Source: Blastococcus sp. TF02-8
Lineage (GTDB): Bacteria; Actinomycetota; Actinomycetes; Mycobacteriales; Geodermatophilaceae
Direction: 5' to 3'
DNA: 64,000 bases
Assembly: GCF_003319175.1 (NCBI RefSeq)
Contig: NZ_QOHK01000002.1
Location: forward strand, 62,001-126,000
Both the position numbers and the translations under genes were made by a program. Below the pieces are notes generated by a model, which worked only from the letters and a program-made list of their open reading frames with translations, made no database searches and was not told where the DNA came from. Position 1 is the stretch's first letter. Each line of letters opens with the position of its first letter. Below are positions 9,085 through 19,493 of the stretch, piece by piece.

Positions 9085-10457
9085 CGCTTCGTATTACGCC
9101 CGCAGAGATCGTCGCCAAGGCGGAGGCGTCTGGGCGTCCGGGTCTGCTTGCTACGGCACCGGGCTGGCCGCGCGTTCGGCTCGGCGATGTTGCGACCGTC
9201 GTGAACGGCGCGGCATTCTCTTCGCAATTCTTCAATATCGATGGCGACGGAATGCCGCTCATCCGGATTCGCGATGTCGGCGCTACCAGGATTGGTACTT
9301 GGTACAGCGGCCCCTGGGAGGAGCGGTATCGCGTCCGCCGGGGCGACCTCCTGGTCGGTATGGACGGTGACTTTCGTGTCACCACGTGGAAGGTTGAAGA
9401 TGGCCTGTTGAATCAACGGGTCTGTCGCATCGACGTGGATGAAGAGCAGTACGATCGGCGATTCCTGGTATTGGTGCTGCAGGGGTATCTGGACGCAATC
9501 CAGAAGGCCACGTCTTCTACAACCGTGAAGCACTTGTCGTCCAGGTCCGTCGCAGACATCCCCTTGCCCCATCCGGACCTCACCCACCAGCGGCGCCTGG
9601 CCGACCTGATGGAGGACCACCTCTCCCGCCTCGACGCTGGCAACGACTACCTGCAGGCTGCCCGCCAGCGCTTGGACAACATGCGCAGGGCAGCCGTGTG
9701 GGACGCGCTGACCGGGTCCGATGCGCCAGGGGATCGCAACGTCACGCTGGCCCGTGCAGACACCGAGGACGGGGGCCTTCCTGCGCTGCCGCACGACTGG
9801 ACCTGGACGCGCCTCGGTGACGTGGCGGACGTCGTCGGCGGCGTCACCAAGGACGCCAAGAAGGAGTCCGCGCCCGATGTCGTCGAGGTCCCCTACCTCC
9901 GCGTGGCCAACGTGCAGCGTGGGCGGCTGGACCTCGGCCACGTGACGGCGATCCGGGTGCCCCGGGCGAAAGCCGAGAGCCTGCGCCTCCTGCCAGGGGA
10001 CGTCCTGCTCAACGAAGGTGGAGACCGCGACAAGCTCGGCCGGGGCTGGGTGTGGGAAGGCCAGATCGAGCACTGCATCCACCAGAACCACGTCTTTCGA
10101 GCCCGCGTCCGTGACGATCAGCTCGACCCCTATCTCCTCTCCTGGGCCGGCAACTACATCGGTGGCGCATGGTGCGAGCGAAACGGTCGGCAGAGCGTGA
10201 ACCTCGCATCCATCAGCTTGTCGAAGATTCGCTTGATGCCCGTTCCGGTTCCACCTCGCCACCTGCAGGCGGTCATCCGTGGCCGCGTCGAGGCAGTGTT
10301 CGAATCGACCGCGCGGCTTGAAGCAGCACTCCTCACCGGCGAACGACGTGCGGTCGGCTTGCGCCGGGCGCTCCTCAACGCAGCCTTTTCGGGGCGGCTG
10401 ACCGGCCGAAACACCGATAGCGACGTCGTCGAGGAGCTGGTTGAGGTGGCTTCGTGA
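9081..10457 (+). CDS. hsdS: Type I restriction-modification specificity subunit
   Basis: A 458-residue protein with two target-recognition domains in the usual tandem. The first runs about 20-195 (WPRVRLGDVATVVNGAAF to a helical linker). The second runs about 235-430 (DWTWTRLGDVADVVGGVTK). Each is followed by a spacer helix (LADLMEDHLSRLDAGNDYLQAARQRL; LLTGERRAVGLRRALLNAAFSGRL). The two recognition domains differ, so an asymmetric bipartite target is expected. The first third has less extreme GC than hsdR, as is common for exchanged specificity domains. The GTG start overlaps the hsdR stop, and the stop overlaps the mrr start. Confidence 0.92.
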   Translation: MTLRITPAEIVAKAEASGRPGLLATAPGWPRVRLGDVATVVNGAAFSSQFFNIDGDGMPLIRIRDVGATRIGTWYSGPWEERYRVRRGDLLVGMDGDFRVTTWKVEDGLLNQRVCRIDVDEEQYDRRFLVLVLQGYLDAIQKATSSTTVKHLSSRSVADIPLPHPDLTHQRRLADLMEDHLSRLDAGNDYLQAARQRLDNMRRAAVWDALTGSDAPGDRNVTLARADTEDGGLPALPHDWTWTRLGDVADVVGGVTKDAKKESAPDVVEVPYLRVANVQRGRLDLGHVTAIRVPRAKAESLRLLPGDVLLNEGGDRDKLGRGWVWEGQIEHCIHQNHVFRARVRDDQLDPYLLSWAGNYIGGAWCERNGRQSVNLASISLSKIRLMPVPVPPRHLQAVIRGRVEAVFESTARLEAALLTGERRAVGLRRALLNAAFSGRLTGRNTDSDVVEELVEVAS

Positions 10458-11371
10458 TCCCCGACTTCCAATCGCTGATGCGGCCGTTGCTGGAGGCGCT
10501 CAGCGACGGCTCGGTCCGGCGCACGCGGGATCTCGTGGACATCATGAGTGACCGGTTCGAACTCACCGATGAAGAACGGGCGGCGATGCTGCCCAGTGGA
10601 CGACAGCGGCTCATGCACAATCGGGTGGGCTGGTCGATCACCCATCTCTTCCAGGCGGGCCTGCTGGAACGGCCGACGCGTGGGCACATCGTCATCACGG
10701 ACTCGGGCCGCGAGGTGCTGGCCACTCATCCCGACCGAGTGGACATGTCCGTGCTCTACGGCTTCGAGTCCTACCGCGAGTTCCGCTCCCGGAGCAGCGC
10801 CCGGGAGTCCTCGGATGACGCGTCCGCCGCCGCCGAACCGCAGGCGGAGTCCGCTTCTCCACAAGACCTCCTCGCCCAGGCGGTCACCGAGAACCGCGCC
10901 GCGGTCGAGGGTGAGCTGCTCAAGCGCGCCCTGGCGCTCTCCCCCACCGAGTTCGAGCGTCTCGTCGTCCGGCTGCTGGAACGGATGGGCTATGGCCGGG
11001 CCGGCGCGGTGGAGCATTCAGGGCGCAGCGGTGACGCGGGCATCGACGGGATCATCAGCCAGGACCCGCTCGGGCTCGACCGCATCTACCTCCAGGCCAA
11101 GCGCTACGCGCCCGACCAGTCGGTGCAGCGTCCCGCTATCCAGGGATTCGTCGGCGCCCTCATGGGCGCGCAGGGCGACCGAGGCGTCTTCATCACTACC
11201 AGCAGCTTCTCGGGCGGTGCCCGTACCGAAGCCGAGCGCGTCAACGCACGCATCGAGCTCATCGACGGGCAGCGGCTTGCCGAGCTCATGCTGCGGCACG
11301 GCGTGGGTGTGCAGGCAGAGGTCACCGTGACGCTGCACCAGCTCGACGAGGACTTCTTCGAGTCCCTGTGA
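10454..11371 (+). CDS. mrr: Mrr-family restriction endonuclease
   Basis: A 305-residue protein. A winged-helix Mrr N-terminal domain (about 5-95, with RMLGWSITHL-like NRVGWSITHLFQAGLLE) is followed by an acidic linker. The Mrr catalytic domain (about 160-285) has GDAGIDGIIS (D198) and YLQAKRY (Q214-A-K216), the QxK variant of the PD-(D/E)xK fold. Mrr proteins typically cut DNA carrying foreign methylation and can respond to type I/III modification. The GTG start overlaps the hsdS stop, so it is translated with the restriction complex. This suggests a type IV-like activity linked to the type I system. Confidence 0.9.
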   Translation: MIPDFQSLMRPLLEALSDGSVRRTRDLVDIMSDRFELTDEERAAMLPSGRQRLMHNRVGWSITHLFQAGLLERPTRGHIVITDSGREVLATHPDRVDMSVLYGFESYREFRSRSSARESSDDASAAAEPQAESASPQDLLAQAVTENRAAVEGELLKRALALSPTEFERLVVRLLERMGYGRAGAVEHSGRSGDAGIDGIISQDPLGLDRIYLQAKRYAPDQSVQRPAIQGFVGALMGAQGDRGVFITTSSFSGGARTEAERVNARIELIDGQRLAELMLRHGVGVQAEVTVTLHQLDEDFFESL

Positions 11372-11398
11372 GCACCAGGCGGCCGAGCCGCCGGTGGA

Positions 11399-12613
11399 TC
11401 AGGGGCCGGCCCGACTGAGGACTTCCGTCCCATCCGGCCGGTACGTGTGCCAGCGGCCGGTGCCGGGATCTCGGCGGATGGTGAAGCCACCCTCGTGGCA
11501 GCTCGTGTGGTGGCGCTCGCAAAGAAGAGCGCCGTTGTCGCAGCTGGTCGGGCCCCCGTGCGCCCAGTGGACGACGTGGTGGACGTCGCACCACTCCGGC
11601 GGGGCGTCGCAGCCGGCGAAGACGCAGTGCCCGTCGCGGAGCTCGATAGCTCGGCGGATCGCCGCGCTCGCGGTCCGCTGAGCGCGGCCGACGTCTAGCG
11701 GCAGGCCGTCGGGGCCGGTGATGATCCGGACGACGCTGGCGTCGCAGGCCAGCCGCCGCGCCGTCTCCGGGTTGATCGGACCGGCCCAGCCGAGCGAGCC
11801 ACCCGAGACGCCGGGGGCACCACGCTCGGCGCACAGGGCGAACCAGTCGATCGTCACCCGCACGTGCGGCCGCTCGCCCCGCACGGCGGGCAGCGAGCCG
11901 CCGACGAGGGCCCCGCGAGCCAGCGCGACCAGCGCCTCGCCCTGCCGCTCGGCGTGGGAGCGGAGATCGCCGGCAGGGCGGTCGCCGTTCATGAGGGCGC
12001 CGAGAGCGGTGTGTAGGCACTCGCCGCCGGTGGCATCGAGCTCGCCCCGCAGGTACACGCGCCCGTCCATGCCCGTGGCCATGGTGAACCGCCGGCGGAC
12101 GTCGGCGGCGTCGTCGAGGCTGCCGTCCGGGTCGACGCCGGCGACCCACGCCTTCACGCCGCGGGCCGTCTCGTGCGGAGCCGTCGCCCGGGCCAGCCCG
12201 GCCAGGATGGCGTCGGTCTCGCCGAGGTCGACCCCCGCCTCCGCCGCCTTGGCCATTCGTCCCGGCGTCAGGGCCTTCGTGATGACCCGGGCGTGCGCGG
12301 CGCTGATCGCTCCGTCGGCGAACGCGCCCGCGGTCTCCGGCAGATGCTCGAGCCGCCGCCCCGTGGAGACCGTCGCCGTCGCCTGCTCCGGCGCCATCCG
12401 GCAGCTGCCGCGCAGCCAGGCCTTCATGGACACCGCGCCGTCGAGGCAGTAGGCCTCACGGCGGTCCGCGGCGCGGACGGCCGAGGTGAGCGCCGCCGCG
12501 ACGCGGTTGGCCGCGGTGCTCAGTTCCCCGACGAGGTCGAGCAACGTGTCGTCCGACAGCTCGGCGAGGTCGACGCCGGCCAGCTGGTCCAGGGCGGAAC
12601 GGAGCTCGGACAC
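11399..12613 (-). CDS. DUF222-HNH endonuclease family protein
   Basis: A 404-residue protein of the DUF222 plus HNH type, which occurs in many copies in actinobacterial genomes. The helical DUF222 part covers about 1-300. The HNH nuclease follows at about 325-370: CVFAGCDAPPEWCDVHH with HHVVHWAHGG and LLCERHH give the zinc Cys residues and catalytic His. The GTG at 12613 is preceded by AGGAGGG about 11 bases upstream. It is oriented against hsdR-hsdS-mrr and away from hsdM, so it splits the restriction locus. It may be an inserted selfish or mobile nuclease; no flanking target-site duplication was noticed. Confidence 0.88.
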   Translation of the reverse strand: MSELRSALDQLAGVDLAELSDDTLLDLVGELSTAANRVAAALTSAVRAADRREAYCLDGAVSMKAWLRGSCRMAPEQATATVSTGRRLEHLPETAGAFADGAISAAHARVITKALTPGRMAKAAEAGVDLGETDAILAGLARATAPHETARGVKAWVAGVDPDGSLDDAADVRRRFTMATGMDGRVYLRGELDATGGECLHTALGALMNGDRPAGDLRSHAERQGEALVALARGALVGGSLPAVRGERPHVRVTIDWFALCAERGAPGVSGGSLGWAGPINPETARRLACDASVVRIITGPDGLPLDVGRAQRTASAAIRRAIELRDGHCVFAGCDAPPEWCDVHHVVHWAHGGPTSCDNGALLCERHHTSCHEGGFTIRRDPGTGRWHTYRPDGTEVLSRAGP

Positions 12614-12687
12614 GTGCTCGCTTCCCTCCTGAACGGCTTCACCGACACCCCAACCCTAAATGGGGGGTCTGACAGAAAAGCCCAGCT

Positions 12688-12734
12688 CAGAGCGGCTACG
12701 AGAGGATTGCGTCAACGAATCCTGAGCCGCTCTG
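12688..12734. repeat. Nested inverted repeat in the HNH-hsdM intergenic region
   Basis: The outer arms CAGAGCGGCT (12688-12697) and AGCCGCTCTG (12725-12734) are a perfect 10-base match. Inside them AGGATT (12703-12708) pairs with AATCCT (12718-12723). It lies 104 bases before hsdM and 79 bases before the divergent HNH gene. It could be a protein-binding site, an attenuator hairpin or a terminator. Confidence 0.6.
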
Positions 12735-12800
12735 CAGACGCCCCGACGCGCCGGGCCGCCCACCTCGGGGAGACACCCGTGCAGCGTGCGAGCATCGACC

Positions 12801-12834
12801 CGACGCGGGGAGAACGCCCGCCGACGCGGGGAGA
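12801..12834. repeat. hsdM: Two 13-base direct repeats before hsdM
   Basis: CGACGCGGGGAGA occurs at 12801-12813 and 12822-12834, 21 bases apart (two helical turns). The second copy overlaps the hsdM ribosome-binding site. A shorter copy, CGGGGAGA, lies at 12766-12773. The placement suits an operator or translational control of the methylase. Confidence 0.5.
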
Positions 12835-12837
12835 GCA

Positions 12838-14340
12838 GTGACCGAGGCACGGCGGCTCGTCGACAAGCTGTGGAGCTACTGCAACGTCCTGCGCGACGAC
12901 GGCGTCTCCACCATCGAGTACACCGAGCAGCTGACCTACCTGCTCTTCCTCAAGATGGCCCACGAGCGCGAGACCCGGCCGCTCAAGCCCGAACGCATCG
13001 TCCCGGCGCACTGCTCGTGGCAGCGCCTGCTCGATGCCGACGGCGACGAGCTGGAGCTGACCTACCGGCACATCCTCGAGGACCTCGCCCGCCAGCCCGG
13101 CGTCCTGGGCGTCGTCTTCCGCAAGGCGCAGAACCGGATCCAGGACCCGGCGAAGCTCAAGCGCCTCATCGTCGACCTGATCGACAAGGAGAACTGGTCG
13201 GCGTCGGGCACCGACATCAAGGGCGATGCCTACGAGTCGCTGCTGGCCAAGGGCGCCGAGGACATCAAGTCCGGCGCCGGCCAGTACTTCACGCCCCGGC
13301 CGCTCATCGAGGCCATGGTCGACTGCCTCCAGCCGAATGCCGCGGACACGGTCATCGACCCCGCGGCCGGCACCGGCGGCTTCCTCCTGGCCGCCCACGA
13401 CTACGCCTCGAAGCACGCCCAGGACATGACGCCGGAGGAGCGCGACCACCTGCGGGACGGCTTCGCGCACGGTGTCGAGCTGGTCGACGGCACCGCCCGG
13501 CTGGCCGCGATGAACCTCATCCTGCACGGCATCGGCAAGCCCAGCGGGCAGAGCCTCATCGAGGTGAAGGACGCGCTGCTCGCGGACCCGGGTCAGCGGT
13601 ACTCCGTCGTCCTCTCCAACCCGCCGTTCGGGCGGAAGAGCTCGATCACGATGGTCGGCGCCGACGGCCGTGAGGCGCGCGAGGACCGGGAGATCGAGCG
13701 GGCCGACTTCGTCGTCACCACGGCGAACAAGCAGCTCAACTTCCTGCAGCACATCGCGACGATCATGAAGATGTCCGGCCGGGCGGCCGTGGTCCTGCCC
13801 GACAACGTCCTCTTCGAGGGCGGCGCCGGCGAGACGATCCGCAAGAAGCTGCTGCGCGACTACGACGTGCACACCTTGCTGCGCCTGCCGACCGGCATCT
13901 TCTACGCGCAGGGCGTGAAGGCGAACGTGCTGTTCTTCGACAAGAAGCCGGCCGCCGACCACGCGTGGACCGAGAAGCTGTGGGTCTACGACCTGCGGAC
14001 CAACCAGCACTTCACGCTCAAGCAGAACCCGCTGCGGCGCAGCCATCTCGACGAGTTCGTCGAGTCGGTCCGGCCCGGCCGTCCGCGCACGGAACGGGTC
14101 GAGAGAGAGCGCTTCCGTGCCTTCACCTACGACGAGATCGTCGCCCGCGACAAGGCCAACCTCGACATCACCTGGCTGAAGGACGCCTCCCTGGAGGACC
14201 TCGACGACCTCCCAGCTCCCGAGGTCATCGCCCGGGAGATCGTCGACGACCTCACCGCAGCGCTCGCCGAGTTCGAGGCTGTCGCGCTGGCGCTGGAGGA
14301 GGCTGGCGGCTCGACCGCAGAGGCAAGCCTGGAGGTCTGA
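12838..14340 (+). CDS. hsdM: Type I restriction-modification DNA methyltransferase subunit (N6-adenine)
   Basis: A 500-residue methylase. The helical N-terminal HsdM_N region (about 1-125) is followed by the N6-adenine methylase domain. SAM-binding DPAAGTGGF lies at about 177-185 and the catalytic NPPF at about 261-264. YLLFLKMAHE and GQYFTPRPLIEAM are typical HsdM marks. The GTG at 12838 directly follows a GGGGAGAG ribosome-binding site. With hsdS it should protect host DNA. Having its own upstream region, separate from hsdR and hsdS, would let modification be made before restriction. Confidence 0.95.
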   Translation: MTEARRLVDKLWSYCNVLRDDGVSTIEYTEQLTYLLFLKMAHERETRPLKPERIVPAHCSWQRLLDADGDELELTYRHILEDLARQPGVLGVVFRKAQNRIQDPAKLKRLIVDLIDKENWSASGTDIKGDAYESLLAKGAEDIKSGAGQYFTPRPLIEAMVDCLQPNAADTVIDPAAGTGGFLLAAHDYASKHAQDMTPEERDHLRDGFAHGVELVDGTARLAAMNLILHGIGKPSGQSLIEVKDALLADPGQRYSVVLSNPPFGRKSSITMVGADGREAREDREIERADFVVTTANKQLNFLQHIATIMKMSGRAAVVLPDNVLFEGGAGETIRKKLLRDYDVHTLLRLPTGIFYAQGVKANVLFFDKKPAADHAWTEKLWVYDLRTNQHFTLKQNPLRRSHLDEFVESVRPGRPRTERVERERFRAFTYDEIVARDKANLDITWLKDASLEDLDDLPAPEVIAREIVDDLTAALAEFEAVALALEEAGGSTAEASLEV

Positions 14341-14364
14341 GTGGTCCGCTGACATCCTGCGGGC

Positions 14365-15219
14365 ATGCGGCAGGAGTCGGTGGTGCACCGTCCCCACCCC
14401 GCCCTGCGCCCGTACGTCGCCGCGGCCGTCGGCTACCGCCACGAGGGCTTCCCACCCGGGGAGCACCTCGGCCTCCCCTCCCCCTGGCCGACCCTGGTCG
14501 TCACCCTCGACGAGCCCCTCGTCATGGCCGCGCACCCCGACCCCACCCATGCGCCGGGCAGCTTCGAGGCCCTGGTCGGAGGCCTGCACACCCGGCCAGC
14601 CCGGATCGCCCACGCCGGCCGGCAGTCCGGCATCCAGCTCTCCCTCACCCCCGCCGGCGCCCGGGCGCTGCTTGGCGTCCCCGCCGGCGCCCTGGCGTCG
14701 CTCGACTGCCCGCTCGAGGAGCTGCTGGGCGCCCGCGGACGGGAGGTGGTCGAGCGGATCCGCGCCGCCGACGACTGGCCCGGCCGGTTCGCCGCCCTGG
14801 ACGCGGTGCTCCTCCGGGACCTCCGGGACGACGACGTCTCAGCGCCCGAGCTGGCCGAGGCGTGGCGGCTGACGACGGCGGCCCACGGCCGGCTGCGGGT
14901 GTCAGAGGTCGCCGCCCGGATCGGCTGGTCGCCGCGGCACCTGGAGCAGCGGTTCCGCGCCGAGACCGGGCTCGCGCCCAAGGAGGCCGCACGCGTCGTC
15001 CGGTTCGACCGGGCCCGCCGAGCGCTGGCCGGCCGGGTGTCGGCCGGGCGCCCGGCCGACCTGGCCGGGCTGGCCGCGGCCGCGGGCTTCGCCGACCAGG
15101 CGCACCTGACCCGCGAGTGGCGGGCGTTCTCCGGCTTGCCGCCCACCCGCTGGCTGGCCGCCGAGTTCGGATACGTCCAAGACACCGCGGCCCTCGACGC
15201 GGCACTCTCCGCATCATGA
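14365..15219 (+). CDS. AraC-family transcriptional regulator
   Basis: A 284-residue regulator. The N-terminal ligand-type domain (about 1-150) resembles the DUF6597 group (HPALRPYVAAAVGYRHEG at the start). Two helix-turn-helix units follow at about 170-270 (LRVSEVAARIGWSPRHLEQRF, LAGLAAAAGFADQAHLTREW, then FSGLPPTRW). It heads a three-gene coupled unit with the VOC and YjbR-like genes, overlapping the next start by ATGA, so those two small proteins are its likely targets or partners. The inducer is unknown. Confidence 0.9.
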   Translation: MRQESVVHRPHPALRPYVAAAVGYRHEGFPPGEHLGLPSPWPTLVVTLDEPLVMAAHPDPTHAPGSFEALVGGLHTRPARIAHAGRQSGIQLSLTPAGARALLGVPAGALASLDCPLEELLGARGREVVERIRAADDWPGRFAALDAVLLRDLRDDDVSAPELAEAWRLTTAAHGRLRVSEVAARIGWSPRHLEQRFRAETGLAPKEAARVVRFDRARRALAGRVSAGRPADLAGLAAAAGFADQAHLTREWRAFSGLPPTRWLAAEFGYVQDTAALDAALSAS

Positions 15220-15605
15220 CGACTCCCACGCCTACCGTCTGGCCGGCGTTCCGTGCGGCCGACGCGCCCGCACTGATCCGCTGGCTGGTCGACGTCCTGG
15301 GTTTCACCGAGACCCTCGTGGTCCGTGACGGCGACCTGGTGGTGCACGCCGAGCTCGCCTGGCCGCCCGGCGGGGGCGTCATGCTCGGCTCGGTCCGCGA
15401 CGACGGGAACTGGCACGCGCAGACCGCCGGCGCCTACCTCGTCACGGACGACGTCGAGACCGTCTGGGCGCGCGCGCAGGACGCCGGAGCGGAGGTCCTC
15501 CGCCCGCTGCACTCCCCGGACCACGGAGGGCAGGAGTTCTCCGTGTGCGACCCCGAGGGCAACAACTGGAGCGTGGGCAGCTATCGCGGGGCGCCGAGGC
15601 CGTGA
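15216..15605 (+). CDS. VOC-superfamily (glyoxalase/bleomycin-resistance-like) protein
   Basis: A 129-residue protein with paired beta-alpha-beta-beta-beta units. It starts FRAADAPALIRWLVDVLGFTETL, has a middle glycine-rich strand (PPGGGVMLGSV) and ends GGQEFSVCDPEGNNWSVGSY. The terminal Asp-Pro-Glu-Gly-Asn-x-Trp is the family hallmark. Enzymatic and binding roles are both known in this family. It overlaps its neighbours on both sides by 4 bases. Confidence 0.88.
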   Translation: MTTPTPTVWPAFRAADAPALIRWLVDVLGFTETLVVRDGDLVVHAELAWPPGGGVMLGSVRDDGNWHAQTAGAYLVTDDVETVWARAQDAGAEVLRPLHSPDHGGQEFSVCDPEGNNWSVGSYRGAPRP

Positions 15606-15928
15606 CGCCTGACGACGTCCGGACCATCGCGCTCGCCCTGCCCGAGGTGACCGAGGGCGATCACCACGGCCATCCCGCCTACCGGCTCGGGACCAGCGTC
15701 CTGGCCACGCAGTGGACCACCGCCCAGCTCAACGTGCTGCTCGACGAGTCCGCCGCTCGCGCCGCCGAGGGCGGCCCGTGCGCGCTGCTCTGGTGGGGCC
15801 AGCGGCTCTCCGGCATCCAGGTCGACCTGACCGAGGCGACGCCGGAGCTCGTCGCAGACCTCCTGGAGGAGGCCTGGGCGCGGCCGGCCCCGGCCCGGCT
15901 GCGGCGCCGACACCACCCGGAGGGCTGA
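15602..15928 (+). CDS. MmcQ/YjbR-like (DUF419) protein
   Basis: A 108-residue protein from a GTG that overlaps the VOC gene stop. It starts [18 protein letters not shown], the usual YjbR opening, and ends [15 protein letters not shown] followed by a basic tail. The fold is a double-wing CyaY-like domain often linked with DNA binding; no function is proven. It is the third gene of the AraC-VOC-YjbR unit. Confidence 0.85.
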   Translation: MTPDDVRTIALALPEVTEGDHHGHPAYRLGTSVLATQWTTAQLNVLLDESAARAAEGGPCALLWWGQRLSGIQVDLTEATPELVADLLEEAWARPAPARLRRRHHPEG

Positions 15929-15972
15929 CCCGCCGGTCGCGAGAGGCGCCGGCGCCAGCCAAGATCAGCCGC

Positions 15973-17607
<1,635 letters not shown>

Positions 17608-17676
17608 CCTGCCCACTCGGGTGACGCGGGTCGTGTCGGTCTCGGTAGGGCTCGGCCGGCCCGGCAGACTGGTCGC

Positions 17677-18414
17677 ATGACCGACGCTCAGCAGTGGGGC
17701 CCGCCGTCCGCGGACGGACCGGGACAGCCGGGCTCCGGTGGCGTGCCCCAGCAGCAGCCGGGTCACGGTCAGTTCCCGCAGCAGCCCTACGGCCAGGCGC
17801 CCTACGGGCAGGCGCCCTACGGCCAGGCGCCGTACGGCCAGCAGCCCTACGACCAGTACGGGCAGCCGGTCCTCGGCCAGCCGCCGTACGGCCAGGGCCC
17901 GTACGGTCAGCACGCCCAGCAGCCCTACGCCCAGCAGCCCTACGCCCAGCAGCCCTACGGCCAGCAGCCCTACGGCCAGTACGCACCGCCGGCGTGGGCG
18001 GTGCCCACGTGGCCCTACGGTCCCGGCCGCCCCGGCACGGCGACCACCGCCGCCGTCTTCGGCTTCGTCACCGGCGGGCTCACCGCGTTCGTCTCCCTCG
18101 GCACGCTGGTCGGGGTCCTCAGCGGCGGCGGCGATCCGGTGACCACCATGCTGTCGCTCGGTGCGCCGTGCGCCGCCGGCCTGATCACCGGTGGTGTGCA
18201 CCTGATGCAGCGGCGGTCCGCACGGGTGCTCTTCTGGTCGGCCGTCGCCTCGATCGGAGTCCTGGCACTGGCCGTGCTCTCCGCTCTCATCAGTCTGACC
18301 GGCGACGACCAGGTCGGCGCGGTGGTCGTCTGTCTGGTCGCTGCCGTCCTGCCGGTGGTCACGGCCGTGCTCGCCCGCACCAGGATCGTCACGGAGTGGG
18401 GCGACTCCTTCTGA
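17677..18414 (+). CDS. Membrane protein with Pro-Tyr-Gly-Gln repeat N-terminus
   Basis: A 245-residue protein. Residues 1-110 are low-complexity Pro/Gln/Tyr/Gly with about ten PYGQ or PYAQ units. Then come four likely membrane segments (about 120-140, 148-170, 182-202, 208-228) and a short tail, [11 protein letters not shown]. Similar layouts are common in actinobacterial DUF4190-type membrane proteins; the function is unknown. The Tyr-rich tail is probably cytoplasmic and disordered and could self-associate. Confidence 0.7.
   Translation: MTDAQQWGPPSADGPGQPGSGGVPQQQPGHGQFPQQPYGQAPYGQAPYGQAPYGQQPYDQYGQPVLGQPPYGQGPYGQHAQQPYAQQPYAQQPYGQQPYGQYAPPAWAVPTWPYGPGRPGTATTAAVFGFVTGGLTAFVSLGTLVGVLSGGGDPVTTMLSLGAPCAAGLITGGVHLMQRRSARVLFWSAVASIGVLALAVLSALISLTGDDQVGAVVVCLVAAVLPVVTAVLARTRIVTEWGDSF
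17779..17980 (+). repeat. Short in-frame tandem repeats coding PYGQ/PYAQ units
   Basis: Units of 12-15 bases of the type CAGCAGCCCTACGGC recur in frame within the membrane-protein gene. The most regular copies, GGCCAGGCGCCCTAC and variants, lie at about 17790-17840. Replication slippage would change the length of the tail. Confidence 0.75.
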
Positions 18415-18438
18415 CGCCCCTGCCGAGCCGCGAGAGGG

Positions 18439-19341
18439 TCAGCGGCGGGCGTCGGGACGGCGGCGTGCCTTGTCGGCGTACATGTCGTCGTCGGCCTCAC
18501 GGACCAGGCGCTCGTAGACCTCGTCCGGGGCCTCGCCCCCGCGCGCGGTGCCGATGCCGATGCTGATGCCCACCGGCACCTGGGCGCCGTCGAGCTGCAG
18601 CGGCTCGGTCACCGTCGTGCGCAGCCGCTCGGCCAGCGCCTCGGCGTCGGCCCGCTGCGTGTTCTCGCAGACGATGCTGAACTCGTCGCCGCCCAGCCGG
18701 GCGGCGGTGTCGCTGGCCCGCAGCACGGAGCGGAGTCGGTCGGCGAAGGCGACGAGGACCTGGTCGCCCATCGGGTGCCCCAGCTCGTCGTTGATCGCCT
18801 TGAACCCGTCGAGGTCGATGACGAGCACGCAGGTCGGCGTGTTCTCCCGGTGCCCGCGGTCCAGGGCGTGCCGGAGCCGGTCGTGGAACAGCAGCCGGTT
18901 CGGCAGCCCGGTCAGCGGGTCGTGCAGCGAGCGGTGCACGAGCTGGGCCTCGAGCGCCTTGCGCTCGGTGATGTCCTCGATGATGAGGACGAGGTGCGCG
19001 GCCTGACCGTCGCTGGTCTCCGCCACCCACGAGGCGGTGATCTGCACCGGCAGGTGTGCCCCGTCGGCACGGGTCAGCCGGGTCTCGTGCCGCATCGGCC
19101 GGTCCGGTTCGGCCGTCAGCGTCATGTGCGCCTCGCGGGCGGCCCCGACGGAGTCCGGGTGCACCAGGTCCATGACCGAGCGCCCGTGCAGGTCCTCGGC
19201 CGAGCGGCCCACCATGACGCACAGCGCCGGGTTGACGTCGACGAGGAGCCCGCCGGGGGTCGTCAGCGCGATCCCCATCGGCGCGTTGGCGAAGGCGCTC
19301 CGCCGATCCGCCGGGGGAAGGGCATCCGCCACCTCGATCAC
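18439..19341 (-). CDS. PAS-GGDEF diguanylate cyclase
   Basis: A 300-residue protein. A PAS domain (about 12-128: FANAPMGIALTTPGG to LVLIIEDITERKA) is followed by a GGDEF domain (about 135-295) that begins HDPLTGLPNRLLF and carries an intact RLGGDEF active site. It should make cyclic di-GMP in response to a PAS signal. No membrane segment is seen, so it is cytoplasmic. The GTG start follows GGAGAGGAGG. It is convergent with the PYGQ membrane-protein gene. Confidence 0.92.
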   Translation of the reverse strand: MIEVADALPPADRRSAFANAPMGIALTTPGGLLVDVNPALCVMVGRSAEDLHGRSVMDLVHPDSVGAAREAHMTLTAEPDRPMRHETRLTRADGAHLPVQITASWVAETSDGQAAHLVLIIEDITERKALEAQLVHRSLHDPLTGLPNRLLFHDRLRHALDRGHRENTPTCVLVIDLDGFKAINDELGHPMGDQVLVAFADRLRSVLRASDTAARLGGDEFSIVCENTQRADAEALAERLRTTVTEPLQLDGAQVPVGISIGIGTARGGEAPDEVYERLVREADDDMYADKARRRPDARR

Positions 19342-19493
19342 CCGAGCACCTCCTCTCCGGCACCCATCTTGCGGGACGCCCCTGACGATCCGCCGGGTGG
19401 ACCGGCCGGCGTCGTCGTCAGACGCCTGATCGGGCGAACGATCGGCAGGGGTGCAGGATGCTGAGATACCCGCGACGCACCGAGGAGACGCAG

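Noticed and set aside
17779-17980. Repeats as a CRISPR array
   Set aside because: Units are 12-15 bases, in frame, without spacers, and encode PYGQ in a clear gene; no cas genes are present.
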